From NCBI RefSeq assembly GCF_005864045.1, contig NZ_VBSP01000008.1, positions 1 to 59,219 of the forward strand: a stretch of 59,219 nt of DNA, written 5' to 3'. The notes under the pieces were generated by a model, which worked only from the letters and a program-made list of their open reading frames with translations, ran no database searches and was not told where the DNA came from. Shown here one piece after another: positions 49,925-58,824 of the stretch. Positions within the stretch are counted from its first letter, which is position 1. Each line of letters starts with the position of its first letter. Source of the DNA: Ruoffia tabacinasalis (GTDB lineage Bacteria; Bacillota; Bacilli; Lactobacillales; Aerococcaceae). The translations under genes and the position numbers were made by a program.

Positions 49925-49933
49925 ATTATATCA
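49925..49933 (-). promoter_or_regulatory. Predicted extended -10 for the DUF1002 gene
   Basis: Minus strand TGA followed by TATAAT, 35 nt before the start codon. The -35 is weak. The same ten bases TGATATAATA occur in front of the M24 peptidase gene at 52123-52132. Confidence 0.5.
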
Positions 49934-49971
49934 CAGAACATTTCTTTATTTTACTTTGAGACATTTCTGCA

Positions 49972-50010
49972 AATATTATTCATACATTTTTCGTAAATGT
50001 GAATAATATT
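49972..50010. repeat. Long imperfect inverted repeat upstream of the DUF1002 gene
   Basis: Arms AATATTATTC-ACATTT and AAATGT-GAATAATATT form a 16-bp stem with an AT bulge and a 5-nt loop. No T-tract follows on the minus strand, so it is not a normal terminator. It lies between the nusB terminator and the DUF1002 promoter and could be an operator. Confidence 0.6.
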
Positions 50011-50022
50011 TAGTATTAGATA

Positions 50023-50062
50023 GCAAAAAACGCCATCCAACTGAATGGATCGCGTTTTTTGC
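50023..50062. terminator. Bidirectional terminator after nusB
   Basis: GCAAAAAACGC-x-ATCCA against its complement with a 6-nt loop, one mismatch, starting directly after the nusB stop. The A and T tracts are part of the stem. Confidence 0.88.
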
Positions 50063-50524
50063 TTATTCGTTATCTGCTTCGGCTTTTGTATCATCTAAAA
50101 CTTTTGCAACAACACCACTCACGAATTGACGTGATTTGTCGTCACTAAAGAATTTACTTAATTCAATCGCTTCGTCAGCTGCTACATTATTTGGAACTTC
50201 TTCTTTTGAGACGAAAAAGATTTCATAGAATGCAACGCGTAAAATAATTAAATCAATACGTGCAATTCGATCTAAACTCCAACCTGTTAAATAAGGTTCA
50301 ATGAGTTTATCAATTTCGGTTTCTTTTGAACGAACCCCTTCGATGAGCTCATAAAAGTATTCATTATCGATGCCTTCATAGCCTTCTTCAGGAAATACGC
50401 CTGCTTCCAATGCATAAGCCACAGCTTCATTGATATCTAAATCTTTGTGAGCTGAAATCATCTGATAAAGTGTTTGGACAACAACTTGACGCACTTCACG
50501 TCGTTTCACTACTTTCTTACTCAA
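50063..50524 (-). CDS. nusB: Transcription antitermination factor NusB
   Basis: Binds boxA RNA with S10 during rRNA transcription. A 153-residue all-helical protein: SKKVVKRREVRQVVVQTLYQM at the start, WSLDRIARIDLIILRVAFYEI and the C-terminal NVAADEAIELSKFFSDDKSRQFVSGVVAKV. The start is TTG 50524, embedded in the last codons of the Asp23 gene (overlap 8 nt). A longer in-frame extension upstream would read through most of the Asp23 end and is not family-like. Confidence 0.93.
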   Translation of the reverse strand: MSKKVVKRREVRQVVVQTLYQMISAHKDLDINEAVAYALEAGVFPEEGYEGIDNEYFYELIEGVRSKETEIDKLIEPYLTGWSLDRIARIDLIILRVAFYEIFFVSKEEVPNNVAADEAIELSKFFSDDKSRQFVSGVVAKVLDDTKAEADNE

Positions 50525-50954
50525 AAGCTTCACCAATTGTTTCAACAGCTTCTTCAACAAGATTTGAGTCTGATTCTGAAGATTCAGTCTCAACTGACAT
50601 AACGTGAACATTCACTTCTGTCACTGCTAAGTCGGTCATGAATAGAATTTGTTCTTTCACTTTATCTTGGATTGCGATAGCAATTTCAGGTACTGAGTAA
50701 CCATAAAGAACACGAATTTCAACGTCGACAACGATTGAATTGTTCTCTGTTTTGATTTTTGTGTTAATACGGTCACGGTCCATCCCTAAGAAGTTTCCTA
50801 CTTCTTTTTGGAAACCAGTTACTTTAGAGGCAACACCTTCGATTTCACTTGCTGCTTGAGCGGCAATTGATTCTAGGACACCTGTGGTAATTTTAATTTC
50901 ACCTAAATTTTCTTTCGCTTGAGTTTCAAATGGTACTTCGGTTATTTTAGCCAT
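50517..50954 (-). CDS. Asp23/Gls24 family envelope stress protein
   Basis: A 145-residue Asp23-domain protein: LGEIKITTGVLESIAAQAASEIEGVASKV, DVEIRVLYGYSVPEIAIAIQDKVKEQI, VTEVNVHVMSVE. Family members are abundant membrane-associated proteins linked to cell-wall stress. It corresponds to yqhY of Bacillus, which also sits next to nusB. AGGAGGG precedes the ATG. Confidence 0.9.
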   Translation of the reverse strand: MAKITEVPFETQAKENLGEIKITTGVLESIAAQAASEIEGVASKVTGFQKEVGNFLGMDRDRINTKIKTENNSIVVDVEIRVLYGYSVPEIAIAIQDKVKEQILFMTDLAVTEVNVHVMSVETESSESDSNLVEEAVETIGEAFE

Positions 50955-51028
50955 AATAGCCCTCCTTTATATACTTTACTCATCTATGTTCGCATTTTCC
51001 TTATTGTAGCGGAATTTCTAAGAAAGTG

Positions 51029-52093
51029 CTATACAATTATTAATTTTTTAGGACTACGGTTTAAACTTTCTACCCCGTCTGTTTTAACAATTAAGTCATC
51101 TTCAATACGAACGCCACCTAAACCAGAGACATAAATACCAGGTTCATTGGTAATGATATTGTTTTCAACTAATGTTTTTTCATTTCGGCTAGCAACCGCT
51201 GGTCCTTCATGAACATCTAAACCAATCCCATGACCTGTTGTATGACCAAAGTTTGGTCCATAACCTTTCTCGGTAATGTAATCACGTGCAAGGGCATCGA
51301 CTTCTTTACCAGTCATCCCTGCTTTAGTTCCAGCAATTACACGGTTATGTGCTTCTAGGACGATATTGTAAATCTCTTCTAATTTCGGATCTACTTCACC
51401 TACAGCAATTGTACGAGTCATATCTGAAGTATAACCTTTGTAGTAGCAACCAAAGTCAAGTGTTACTAAATCACCGTGTTCAATTACTTTATCACTGGCA
51501 ACACCGTGAGGCATTGATGATCTTACGCCACTGGCAACAATTGTATCAAACGACATACCTGATGCCCCTTTACCTTTTAAGAAGCGGTCTAATTCATTCG
51601 CCACTTCAATTTCGGTAACACCTGGTTTGATAAACGTTAAGATATGTTCAAAGGCTTGGTCAGTAATGTCACAAGCTTCGCGAATCGTTTCAATTTCGTC
51701 TTCGCTTTTAACTTCACGAATCGTTTCAATGACGCCAGATGTTTGAACTAACATTGGTTCGAATAAGTCACTTAAACGAGAATAAGTTGATACATTCATA
51801 TCATCAGCTTCAATTCCCATAGCTCTAACGTCTTCTGCGTTAAGAAGTTCGCTAATTTCTTCATACATTTTTCCTTGATGGATAATGACATCAAAGCCTT
51901 TCGCTTGCTCTTTGGCTTGGTCAGTATATCGGAAGTCTGTAATAAAGTATTCATGTTCAGGTGTAATGACTATTAATCCCGCTGATCCTGTGAAGCTTGA
52001 TAAGTAGCGTACATTTTTAGGCGCTGTTACTAAAAATGCGTCTAAGTTTTGTTTTTTCATTTCTAATCTTAATTCAGTTATTCTATTATTCAT
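51029..52093 (-). CDS. Xaa-Pro aminopeptidase / proline dipeptidase, M24B family (YqhT-like)
   Basis: A two-metal M24 peptidase of 354 residues, cleaving at an N-terminal residue-proline bond. N-terminal domain MNNRITELRLEMKKQNLDAFLV; metal ligands in LDFGCYYKGYTSDMTRT (two Asp), HTTGHGIGLDVHEGP (His), NEPGIY (Glu) and GVRIEDDLIV (Glu). The gene order M24 peptidase-asp23-nusB is normal for Firmicutes except that efp, usually between the first two, is missing. Confidence 0.92.
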   Translation of the reverse strand: MNNRITELRLEMKKQNLDAFLVTAPKNVRYLSSFTGSAGLIVITPEHEYFITDFRYTDQAKEQAKGFDVIIHQGKMYEEISELLNAEDVRAMGIEADDMNVSTYSRLSDLFEPMLVQTSGVIETIREVKSEDEIETIREACDITDQAFEHILTFIKPGVTEIEVANELDRFLKGKGASGMSFDTIVASGVRSSMPHGVASDKVIEHGDLVTLDFGCYYKGYTSDMTRTIAVGEVDPKLEEIYNIVLEAHNRVIAGTKAGMTGKEVDALARDYITEKGYGPNFGHTTGHGIGLDVHEGPAVASRNEKTLVENNIITNEPGIYVSGLGGVRIEDDLIVKTDGVESLNRSPKKLIIV

Positions 52094-52123
52094 ACTTTGC
52101 CCTCTTTCTAAATCAATAGTTGT

Positions 52124-52132
52124 ATTATATCA
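52124..52132 (-). promoter_or_regulatory. Predicted extended -10 for the M24 peptidase-asp23-nusB operon
   Basis: Minus strand TGA followed by TATAAT, 31 nt before the start codon; no good -35 hexamer. Confidence 0.5.
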
Positions 52133-52187
52133 AATAAAACATAGATGTTAAACTTGTTGCTATTATTAATTTAAATGAAGAGATGGC

Positions 52188-52949
52188 TTAAATATCTTCA
52201 GTGAACTCTCTCTCAAAAAGGTAGCCCCTCCAACGTACAGAGTAGTTATATCGCATTTGTTCACTTTGTTCTCGTCGACTAAATTTCCGTGGCATTAATT
52301 CCGTTGACCGCATTTCAACCCCATTTGTTCGGGAGTAGCTTGTGATACCATGATTAGTTTGTATTTGTAACAATCTAATATCTTCTGGAGTCCAATCATA
52401 TGTTCGTAGGAAGTCATCAACTTTACTCAAACGGAAACCTTGGTCTAATATAGATGCCTCTGTCGCCTTCCATAAAGCTTCAAGTTCTGGATTGGTTCCT
52501 TCAACTTGACCTGGTCGTGTAATCACGCCACTACAAACGATGGCATTGAATGCATCACAATAGTCTAGTGCTGCATCTTGCAGAAATACCTCTTGAGTAT
52601 AGACATATAGTTGCTCGTATTGTTGGTTAGCTGTTAATTGTAAGACACCAAATTGCTTGTGTGAATCAATGTGATCTAAGACTTGTTTCGGCATATAAGC
52701 TATAGCCTGCTCATTAAAGCGCATCTTAATGGCTTCTTCTAAGTTTTGTGCGTCCATCTGTTCAATCAGTGGCAATAAATTCATCACAAGTTCTTCTTGA
52801 ATATTCGCTGTGTAATAATCATTAAAATTCAAATACCGACTTAAGTTGATTTGATTCAGTCTCAGTAAGCCCCAATAGATGAGTTGGCTAACGAGTAAAA
52901 AGACAATAACGTAAACCATTACCATTCCTTGTTTGTTATTTCGCATCAT
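52188..52949 (-). CDS. comGG: Competence protein ComGG (minor pseudopilin-like)
   Basis: Last gene of comG; 253 residues with an N-terminal membrane helix (GMVMVYVIVFLLVSQLIYWG) after a short basic stretch, then a soluble domain. Unlike the other pseudopilins it lacks Glu at position 5 of the mature form (VYV rather than xxE). Identification rests on position and layout; ComGG sequences diverge strongly. It is longer than many ComGG proteins (about 120-150). Confidence 0.75.
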   Translation of the reverse strand: MMRNNKQGMVMVYVIVFLLVSQLIYWGLLRLNQINLSRYLNFNDYYTANIQEELVMNLLPLIEQMDAQNLEEAIKMRFNEQAIAYMPKQVLDHIDSHKQFGVLQLTANQQYEQLYVYTQEVFLQDAALDYCDAFNAIVCSGVITRPGQVEGTNPELEALWKATEASILDQGFRLSKVDDFLRTYDWTPEDIRLLQIQTNHGITSYSRTNGVEMRSTELMPRKFSRREQSEQMRYNYSVRWRGYLFEREFTEDI

Positions 52950-52962
52950 TATACTCCTCTAA

Positions 52963-53400
52963 CTATCTATTAAGTTTCACTGAAATGAAGCCTGAAAAGA
53001 CTTGTCCATTATTAAAGGTTACCGTCACAGTTACTTTGTTAGCAACTTGAAATACTTGCCAGGAATATACGTCGTACAATAATGGTTGATGACCGGGTGC
53101 GATATAAATTTTATTGTTCTGGTTGATGATGCGACTACTTCTCTTTGTTTCAGTACTTTCAATGCGAATAATGTTAGAATCGACCCCTGTCACCGTATAT
53201 TTTTCCAATTCTAATTCAAGCAGCGTCATAAAGTGTAAGAAATCCGCACTGCGATCTGTGCGAATTTCTGTTTCAATTGTGTTGTAACTATTGTAGATTG
53301 TCATAAGGGAATGCATGAATAAACTCAATACGAATAGACTGATTATTACTTCTAACAAAGTAAATCCTTTTTTAAAAGTTGAAGTCTTGAATTTCGACAT
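52963..53400 (-). CDS. comGF: Competence pseudopilin ComGF
   Basis: A 145-residue minor pseudopilin. The prepilin cleavage motif KKGFTLLEVIISLFVLSLFM is at residues 10-30, followed by a ComGF-type beta-rich domain (ADFLHFMTLLELELEKY, GHQPLLYDV). The ATG 53400 has GGGAG 8 nt upstream. Its start overlaps the end of comGE by 29 nt. Confidence 0.88.
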   Translation of the reverse strand: MSKFKTSTFKKGFTLLEVIISLFVLSLFMHSLMTIYNSYNTIETEIRTDRSADFLHFMTLLELELEKYTVTGVDSNIIRIESTETKRSSRIINQNNKIYIAPGHQPLLYDVYSWQVFQVANKVTVTVTFNNGQVFSGFISVKLNR

Positions 53401-53734
53401 ACAATTCACTCCCGCCTTCTAACGATATGTAACAATAATTTAAATCACATGCGAATTCACTCACGTTATCTTCATTTAAGGCTTCCCAATTTAGAATTAA
53501 TTGTTCGCTTACAAGTGCTTTCGCCTCATCTTCTATCTGCTCATCCAATTCGACATCCACTAATTCAGAGAATAAGCGCCAGACTTGACTCGTCTGTGCC
53601 GCATCCTCTATCCGCCTCAACTCATTATAATAAGCCGGCAAGTAGAGGAGCATCATCGAACTAAATAAGAAAAAACCAATCACCGTTTCTATCATTGAAA
53701 ATCCGGCTTTATGTTTGTAATTCAAATTGACCAT
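53372..53734 (-). CDS. comGE: Competence pseudopilin ComGE
   Basis: A 120-residue minor pseudopilin with KHKAGFSMIETVIGFFLFSSMM as prepilin helix. The remainder is acidic and poorly conserved. The start could be ATG 53734 or a TTG three codons downstream, which has better spacing to AGGG. It overlaps comGD by 26 nt and comGF by 29 nt, consistent with a coupled operon. Confidence 0.8.
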   Translation of the reverse strand: MVNLNYKHKAGFSMIETVIGFFLFSSMMLLYLPAYYNELRRIEDAAQTSQVWRLFSELVDVELDEQIEDEAKALVSEQLILNWEALNEDNVSEFACDLNYCYISLEGGSELYVEIQDFNF

Positions 53735-54140
53735 TCCCTAACTGAAAGACTAAATAAATTCGTTGATTACGATCATAGTCATAAAAACTAATCGTTCTAA
53801 ATTGATCCACACCCCCACCTTGCAAATACATAAACATATAAGGTGTTTGAAACTGTATATGTTCAGGAGCGTCCAACGTCGCAATCCTTTCTTGACTATA
53901 AGCATCTCTAATTCTTAACTGATTTAAACTGGCGTGAAACTCAACTGAAATTAGTCGCTTTTGTAAGATTGCTATTTGTTGAGCTTGCTTTAAGTGACTC
54001 ATGACTTCATCAAAGAAGATTCGACTTTCAATTTGCTTACTTAAGTTGATATTGGGACGAAACATTAGTAGCAAACTCATGGCTGAAAGTAGGACGAGTA
54101 CTACCAGGGACTCCATGAGCGTATAGCCTTTTTTACTCAT
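53709..54140 (-). CDS. comGD: Competence pseudopilin ComGD
   Basis: A 143-residue pseudopilin. Residues 2-25 read SKKGYTLMESLVVLVLLSAM, the prepilin motif with Glu at position 5. A GspH-like domain follows (FFDEVMSHLKQAQQIAILQKRLISVEF). It lies 5 nt after comGC. Confidence 0.88.
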   Translation of the reverse strand: MSKKGYTLMESLVVLVLLSAMSLLLMFRPNINLSKQIESRIFFDEVMSHLKQAQQIAILQKRLISVEFHASLNQLRIRDAYSQERIATLDAPEHIQFQTPYMFMYLQGGGVDQFRTISFYDYDRNQRIYLVFQLGNGQFELQT

Positions 54141-54145
54141 ACATA

Positions 54146-54445
54146 TTAGTTACCGGTATCATTCGTTAATAAATTTTGAGCTTCTTGGAGTTGTCGTTCA
54201 GTAATGTATCCTTCATCAAATAATGTTTGTAAATCTGGTGCCTCAGACCCATTCACCATTTGATACGTACTTGACTGTGTTTCAATTACTTCTTCGATAT
54301 TTGTACGTGCCTGTTCATTAATACGCTCTCTTTGTCCTGCGACGTTTGGAATAATAATTGCCATAAGCAGACTTACTACGACTAAAACAATTAGCATCTC
54401 GATTAAAGTAAACGCTTTTTTGTTTAATTTTCTGAATTTTTTCAT
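54146..54445 (-). CDS. comGC: Major competence pseudopilin ComGC
   Basis: A 99-residue major pilin of the transformation pilus. KKAFTLIEMLIVLVVVSLLMAIIIPN is split here as KKAFTLIEM plus the hydrophobic helix; the residue before cleavage is Ala, as in pneumococcal ComGC. The C-terminal half (DLQTLFDEGYITERQLQEAQNL) is typical for ComGC. AAGGATA precedes the ATG. Confidence 0.93.
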   Translation of the reverse strand: MKKFRKLNKKAFTLIEMLIVLVVVSLLMAIIIPNVAGQRERINEQARTNIEEVIETQSSTYQMVNGSEAPDLQTLFDEGYITERQLQEAQNLLTNDTGN

Positions 54446-54461
54446 TATGTTTTATATCCTT

Positions 54462-55529
54462 TCATATGCCTTGCATCGTTAACATAGGTAACATCATCAA
54501 TAAATACATCGACATGACTAAAATTCCGATTAGGATGAATAATATTGGCTGGACTAAAGTTAGCTTCGCTTGAATATCATCCATCAAATCTAAATAGACT
54601 TTCCTTGAATACAGATAACATTTCTGTGCTGTTTGACTTGTTAACTCTCCTTGGTAAATCACTAAAGGTAATTCCTTCGTAAAGATATTCAACTCATCTA
54701 AAATGGCAGCCAAGTCTTCACCCTTTAACATTCTTTCTTGTATTTCAATGGCTAGTTCACTTAAGAATGGATCAATCGGATAATCGACGATAACCGTCAG
54801 CGTTTGTTGAATAGAATACCCTCCAGAAAAGAAATGCCCTATTTCTTTAGAAACTTTATAAGAACTATAACTTCTTACCCATTTTTCGACTAATGGAATT
54901 CGAGTTAATATTTGGTAGCGTCTCATTTCACTTTGTTTCAGCAAATACATGTCAACACCGCCATAAATAATTAACACGAAGGCTAGTAATATTCCAAAAA
55001 TCTGTGGCAAATAAGTAAAAAAGTAAACTAAAACACGAACTAAATATTGCTCATCATACACTTCTTGCGAAATAAAGCTGGCGACCTGCGGTAGAAGAAA
55101 TTGCCTCATAGCAAATAACATCCCAACCAATCCCACCGATAGAAATACTGGATAGACTAAGGTTTTTACGAGTTTCTGCTTATAATGATGAGCCTCTTTT
55201 AATTGCTTACTCGCATCAGCCAATGACTCAGTGAATCTGCCTTGTCGTTGGGCGTAGAATAATTGAGCAATGAGTGAATTAGAATAACCTAAAGCACGTA
55301 AAGACTTTTCAAAGGAAATACCCGACTCCAACTGTCTAATGATATAGTCAATCGCCGTTGTTTGTTTCTTCATCAAAACACGCATAAAAACTAAACTTTG
55401 ATGAATAGAGAAGCCTTCTAACAATAACTCACTTAAAGTTTGCAATAAGTAGGCTTGCAAGTTCTTAGGTATTTTTATATTCTTAGATAATTTCGAATTT
55501 TGTATACGTTGCTTCATCAATGTAACCAT
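54462..55529 (-). CDS. comGB: Competence platform protein ComGB
   Basis: Membrane platform (GspF/PilC type) on which the pseudopilus is assembled, about 355 residues with three membrane segments (about 125-147, 175-200 and 325-350). Conserved: LLLEGFSIHQSLVFM and GRFTESLADASKQL. The exact start is uncertain; ATG 55529 has AAAGG 9 nt upstream, and ATG 55517 is an alternative. It overlaps the end of comGA by 47 nt. Confidence 0.9.
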   Translation of the reverse strand: MVTLMKQRIQNSKLSKNIKIPKNLQAYLLQTLSELLLEGFSIHQSLVFMRVLMKKQTTAIDYIIRQLESGISFEKSLRALGYSNSLIAQLFYAQRQGRFTESLADASKQLKEAHHYKQKLVKTLVYPVFLSVGLVGMLFAMRQFLLPQVASFISQEVYDEQYLVRVLVYFFTYLPQIFGILLAFVLIIYGGVDMYLLKQSEMRRYQILTRIPLVEKWVRSYSSYKVSKEIGHFFSGGYSIQQTLTVIVDYPIDPFLSELAIEIQERMLKGEDLAAILDELNIFTKELPLVIYQGELTSQTAQKCYLYSRKVYLDLMDDIQAKLTLVQPILFILIGILVMSMYLLMMLPMLTMQGI

Positions 55530-56499
55530 ATGCCCATGCCTTTCGTAATTTATCATTTAACGTGTCATACTGACTTAATGTGTGATTATTATGTAATACG
55601 CCGTTTAATGCTCCTTTAGCCAAAATCTCAAAGATTGCTGCCCGTGAATATTGTGTATCCTTTTGAATTGCGGACGGCACCAATCTTTGCGAAATAACAC
55701 CAATTAAGGTTTGTCTGAGTTGTTCATCGCTAATACTTAACTCTTGCAGTCTTGCAATGACCCCTCGGGTATTCTTAGCATGGATGGTCGCAATCATTAA
55801 ATGCCCTGTTAACGCCCCTCGAATGGCCATCCGAGCCGTCTCTTGATCACGAATTTCTCCAATCATTAAGACATCCGGATGATGTCGCAAAGAAGACTTA
55901 ATCAACAAATCATAAGTTATTCCTGCTTTCTCATTCACTTCCGTCTGCAAGAAACGCTCTTCAAATATCTCTACCGGGTCTTCCATCGTTATTATTTGTA
56001 GTGACTCATGTTGAATCAGCTCACGCAACAATTGATAGATTGTCGTCGTCTTTCCCGACCCCACCGGACCAGAGAATAAAATCAACCCACTCTTTCTTTT
56101 GGTTAACTTCCGAAGTTCCTCAATATCTTGGGGAAAGTAAGTGACCACTTGATCACGGTCAAACTTCTGAGTTTGTAAAACTCGAATAACCATTGACTCA
56201 AGTAATAAGACATTTGTAATAGTTGAAAACCTTAATTCTACCGCTTCAGTTTCAAGTTCAATAGTGGTGGAACCAGATTGTGGTCTTCGCTTCTCACCCA
56301 CATCCATATTTGCCAAATACTTAAAGTGACTAATCAATCGCTTTCCCCACTCTAATGACTTCTCCTCAAATAACATTAACCGTCCATTCGCTCTGAAATG
56401 AATCACATACTGTTCCTTCGTTGGTAATATGTGAATATCAGAGACCGATTCATCGATCGCCGCTTGTATTAGTTTTTTTGCATCACCTTCAATCATCAT
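55483..56499 (-). CDS. comGA: Competence ATPase ComGA
   Basis: Traffic ATPase that powers pseudopilus assembly, 338 residues (GspE/PilB type). Walker A GPVGSGKTTTIYQLL at about residue 145, the Asp box TMEDPVEIFEERF, Walker B LRHHPDVLMIGEIRDQETARMAIRGALTGH and the His box MIATIHAKNT. It is the first gene of the complete seven-gene comG operon. AAAGGAG precedes two adjacent ATG codons. Confidence 0.95.
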   Translation of the reverse strand: MMIEGDAKKLIQAAIDESVSDIHILPTKEQYVIHFRANGRLMLFEEKSLEWGKRLISHFKYLANMDVGEKRRPQSGSTTIELETEAVELRFSTITNVLLLESMVIRVLQTQKFDRDQVVTYFPQDIEELRKLTKRKSGLILFSGPVGSGKTTTIYQLLRELIQHESLQIITMEDPVEIFEERFLQTEVNEKAGITYDLLIKSSLRHHPDVLMIGEIRDQETARMAIRGALTGHLMIATIHAKNTRGVIARLQELSISDEQLRQTLIGVISQRLVPSAIQKDTQYSRAAIFEILAKGALNGVLHNNHTLSQYDTLNDKLRKAWAYGYIDEATYTKFEII

Positions 56500-56503
56500 C
56501 TCA

Positions 56504-56540
56504 CTCCTTTAAACTAGCCTATATATATATACGTAAAAAA
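56504..56540 (-). promoter_or_regulatory. Putative competence promoter element upstream of comGA
   Basis: Minus strand: T6, then ACG(TA)6, GG, a short spacer and the AAAGGAG of comGA. The G (56532) is 24 nt upstream of the AGGAG, the same distance as in front of comEA. TACGTATA at 56528-56535 differs by one base from the streptococcal com-box TACGAATA recognised by SigX. Function inferred. Confidence 0.55.
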
Positions 56541-56788
56541 TGGCCATTTCCATTATTTTATTTTCACTTTTTTTAAAATCGTTATTTTGCGTTAAAATAT
56601 TTGACTATTCTGGATTTGAAAGGATAATATGAAGTATTGGAGTAACATCATCCGTTTTTCCCTTTTTAAATGAGTTAACTAAATTGGGATATACTTGAAA
56701 TAATGAATGTGATAAAATGGTTATAGCTGTGAATTCAATTAATTCACTACTCGTTTGAAAACAAATTAATGAAAAGGAGCAAATATTA
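56541..56788. other. Divergent intergenic region between comGA and rpoY
   Basis: About 250 bp with no gene. It should hold the rpoY-rnjA promoter; several TATAAT-like sequences occur (near 56692 and 56716) but none with a convincing -35, so I do not mark one. Confidence 0.4.
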
Positions 56789-57004
56789 ATGATATTTAAA
56801 GTATTTTATCAAGAAACAACAAATGAAGCACCGCGTCGTGAATATACTAAAACTATGTACGTGGAAGCTAATGCAGTAAGTGAAGTGCGAGAATATTTAT
56901 CTGAAACTACACCATACATGATCGAACACATCACTGAAATATCAGGAGATTTCTTAGAATATGAGAAAGAAAACAATCCTGATTTTGAGGTTGTGAAACC
57001 CTAG
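56789..57004 (+). CDS. rpoY: RNA polymerase epsilon subunit RpoY
   Basis: A 71-residue small subunit of Firmicutes RNA polymerase (DUF1447/YkzG): MIFKVFYQETTNEAPRREYT, YVEANAVSEVREYL and HITEISGDFLEYEK match the family throughout. Its stop codon TAG is directly followed by the ATG of rnjA, the usual pairing. AAAAGGAG precedes the ATG. Confidence 0.95.
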   Translation: MIFKVFYQETTNEAPRREYTKTMYVEANAVSEVREYLSETTPYMIEHITEISGDFLEYEKENNPDFEVVKP

Positions 57005-58714
57005 ATGGCAGTAAATCTTAGAAACAATGAAGTCGGAGTATTCGCCATTGGTGGACTAGGCGAAATTGGGAAAAACATGTATGGTGTCCAATTCCAAGAC
57101 GAAATTGTTATTTTAGACTGCGGAATTCTCTTCCCAGAAGATGAATTATTAGGAATTGACTACGTAATTAATGATTTTCAATATATCTTAGAAAATCGTC
57201 ATAAAGTTAAAGGTCTTTTTATCAGTCATGGGCATTTAGACCATATTGGTGGAATTCCTTATCTTTTAAAACAAATCAATGTACCAATCTATGCTGACCC
57301 TCTTGCTGCCGCGTTAATTCGCGACAAACTACAAGAAAATGGCTTATTGCGTGATGCGGAAATTACTGAATTTAATGAAGATACAGTCGTTAACTTCCGT
57401 AAATTATCGATTAGCTTTTATAGAACCGTTCACTCGATTCCCGAAGCACACGGAATTGTTGTAAAAACACCTGAAGGAAACATTGTCTTTACAGGGGATT
57501 ATAAATTTGACTTTACACCTGTTGGAGAGCCGGCTGATATTCACCGTATGGCTGAAATTGGTAATGAAGGCGTTCTACTTCTATTAGGTGATAGTACAAA
57601 TGCGGAAGTTCCGACCTTCACCCTTTCAGAACGGGTTGTGGGTCAATCGATTCATAATATTATCCAAGGTGTTGAGGGGCGTGTTATCTTTGCGACATTC
57701 GCATCGAATGTGTCACGTCTGCAACAAATCGTTGAAACTGCGATTAAAACAGATCGTAAAATTGCGGTCTTTGGACGTAGTATGGAAAACTCAATTAAAA
57801 CTGGGATTGAACTTGGTTATATTGATGATTATGGCTTGGATATCTTTGTTGATAATCGTCAATTAGATCAATATCCTGCAGAAGAAATGATTATTGTATG
57901 TACGGGTTCTCAAGGTGAACCTATGGCCGCTTTAAGCCGAATTGCGAACGGGACTCACCGTCAAATCTCAATTCAACATAATGATACAGTCATCTTCTCA
58001 AGTTCACCGATTCCAGGTAACACTTTAAGTGTGAACCGTGTCATTAACCAATTAGTTGAGACAGGTGCCAATGTCATCCATGGTAAAGTGAATAACATTC
58101 ATACATCAGGACATGGTAGCCAACAAGAACAATTGTTAATGTTACGTTTAATGAAGCCGAAATTCTTCATGCCAGTCCATGGTGAATACCGTATGTTAAG
58201 TATCCAAGCTAAACTGGCTGAATTAACCGGTATTGACCGTGAGAATACATTCATTATGAAGAACGGTGATATGCTTGCTTTAACTAAGAATAGCGCAAGA
58301 CGCGCTGGCTTCTTTAATGCCCAAGACGTCTATGTAGACGGAAGTGGTATCGGAGATGTTGGAAATATTGTCTTACGCGATCGTAAAACACTTTCGGAAG
58401 ATGGTTTAGTTATTGTTACAGCAACCATTGATTACGAAAACAAACAGCTTATTAGTGGCCCAGACATTATGTCACGTGGCTTCATCTATATGAGAGAATC
58501 GGTTGATTTAATTCAAGAGATTCAACAAGCTATGAAATCTGCAATTAACCGCGGTTTAAATGAAAACGGAAATAACGTCAACGAAAAGTTAATTCGTGAT
58601 ATTATCTTCGACCAAATCAAACCAATCTTATTTGAACGTACTCAACGTTCTCCTATGATTTTACCGGTTTTATTAGATGTTAATAAAGGTGTTCGTAAAC
58701 GCAGTAGCAAATAA
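57005..58714 (+). CDS. rnjA: Ribonuclease J1
   Basis: Dual 5'-exo and endoribonuclease of mRNA decay and rRNA maturation; 569 residues. Metallo-beta-lactamase motif [10 protein letters not shown] at about residue 75, FTGDYKFD, the beta-CASP domain ([23 protein letters not shown]), [10 protein letters not shown] and VHGEYRM. It is translated immediately after rpoY with no intergenic base. Confidence 0.96.
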   Translation: MAVNLRNNEVGVFAIGGLGEIGKNMYGVQFQDEIVILDCGILFPEDELLGIDYVINDFQYILENRHKVKGLFISHGHLDHIGGIPYLLKQINVPIYADPLAAALIRDKLQENGLLRDAEITEFNEDTVVNFRKLSISFYRTVHSIPEAHGIVVKTPEGNIVFTGDYKFDFTPVGEPADIHRMAEIGNEGVLLLLGDSTNAEVPTFTLSERVVGQSIHNIIQGVEGRVIFATFASNVSRLQQIVETAIKTDRKIAVFGRSMENSIKTGIELGYIDDYGLDIFVDNRQLDQYPAEEMIIVCTGSQGEPMAALSRIANGTHRQISIQHNDTVIFSSSPIPGNTLSVNRVINQLVETGANVIHGKVNNIHTSGHGSQQEQLLMLRLMKPKFFMPVHGEYRMLSIQAKLAELTGIDRENTFIMKNGDMLALTKNSARRAGFFNAQDVYVDGSGIGDVGNIVLRDRKTLSEDGLVIVTATIDYENKQLISGPDIMSRGFIYMRESVDLIQEIQQAMKSAINRGLNENGNNVNEKLIRDIIFDQIKPILFERTQRSPMILPVLLDVNKGVRKRSSK

Positions 58715-58720
58715 TGTTTG

Positions 58721-58754
58721 AAGTGCCTATGTTTAATCATTGGCACTTTTTTTG
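58721..58754 (+). terminator. Intrinsic terminator of rpoY-rnjA
   Basis: AAGTGCC / GGCACTT stem followed by a run of seven T, about 6 nt after the rnjA stop. Confidence 0.88.
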
Positions 58755-58824
58755 TCTCTTTAATTGTCTAATGATTCAATTGAGTATAATTTTAAGTTAA
58801 TAAAATAGAAAAAAGGTTAAAATA

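Noticed and set aside
50525-50611. A 29-residue N-terminal extension of NusB.
   Set aside because: It overlaps the coding end of the Asp23 gene in another frame, is not family-like, and the TTG at 50524 gives a family-length protein.
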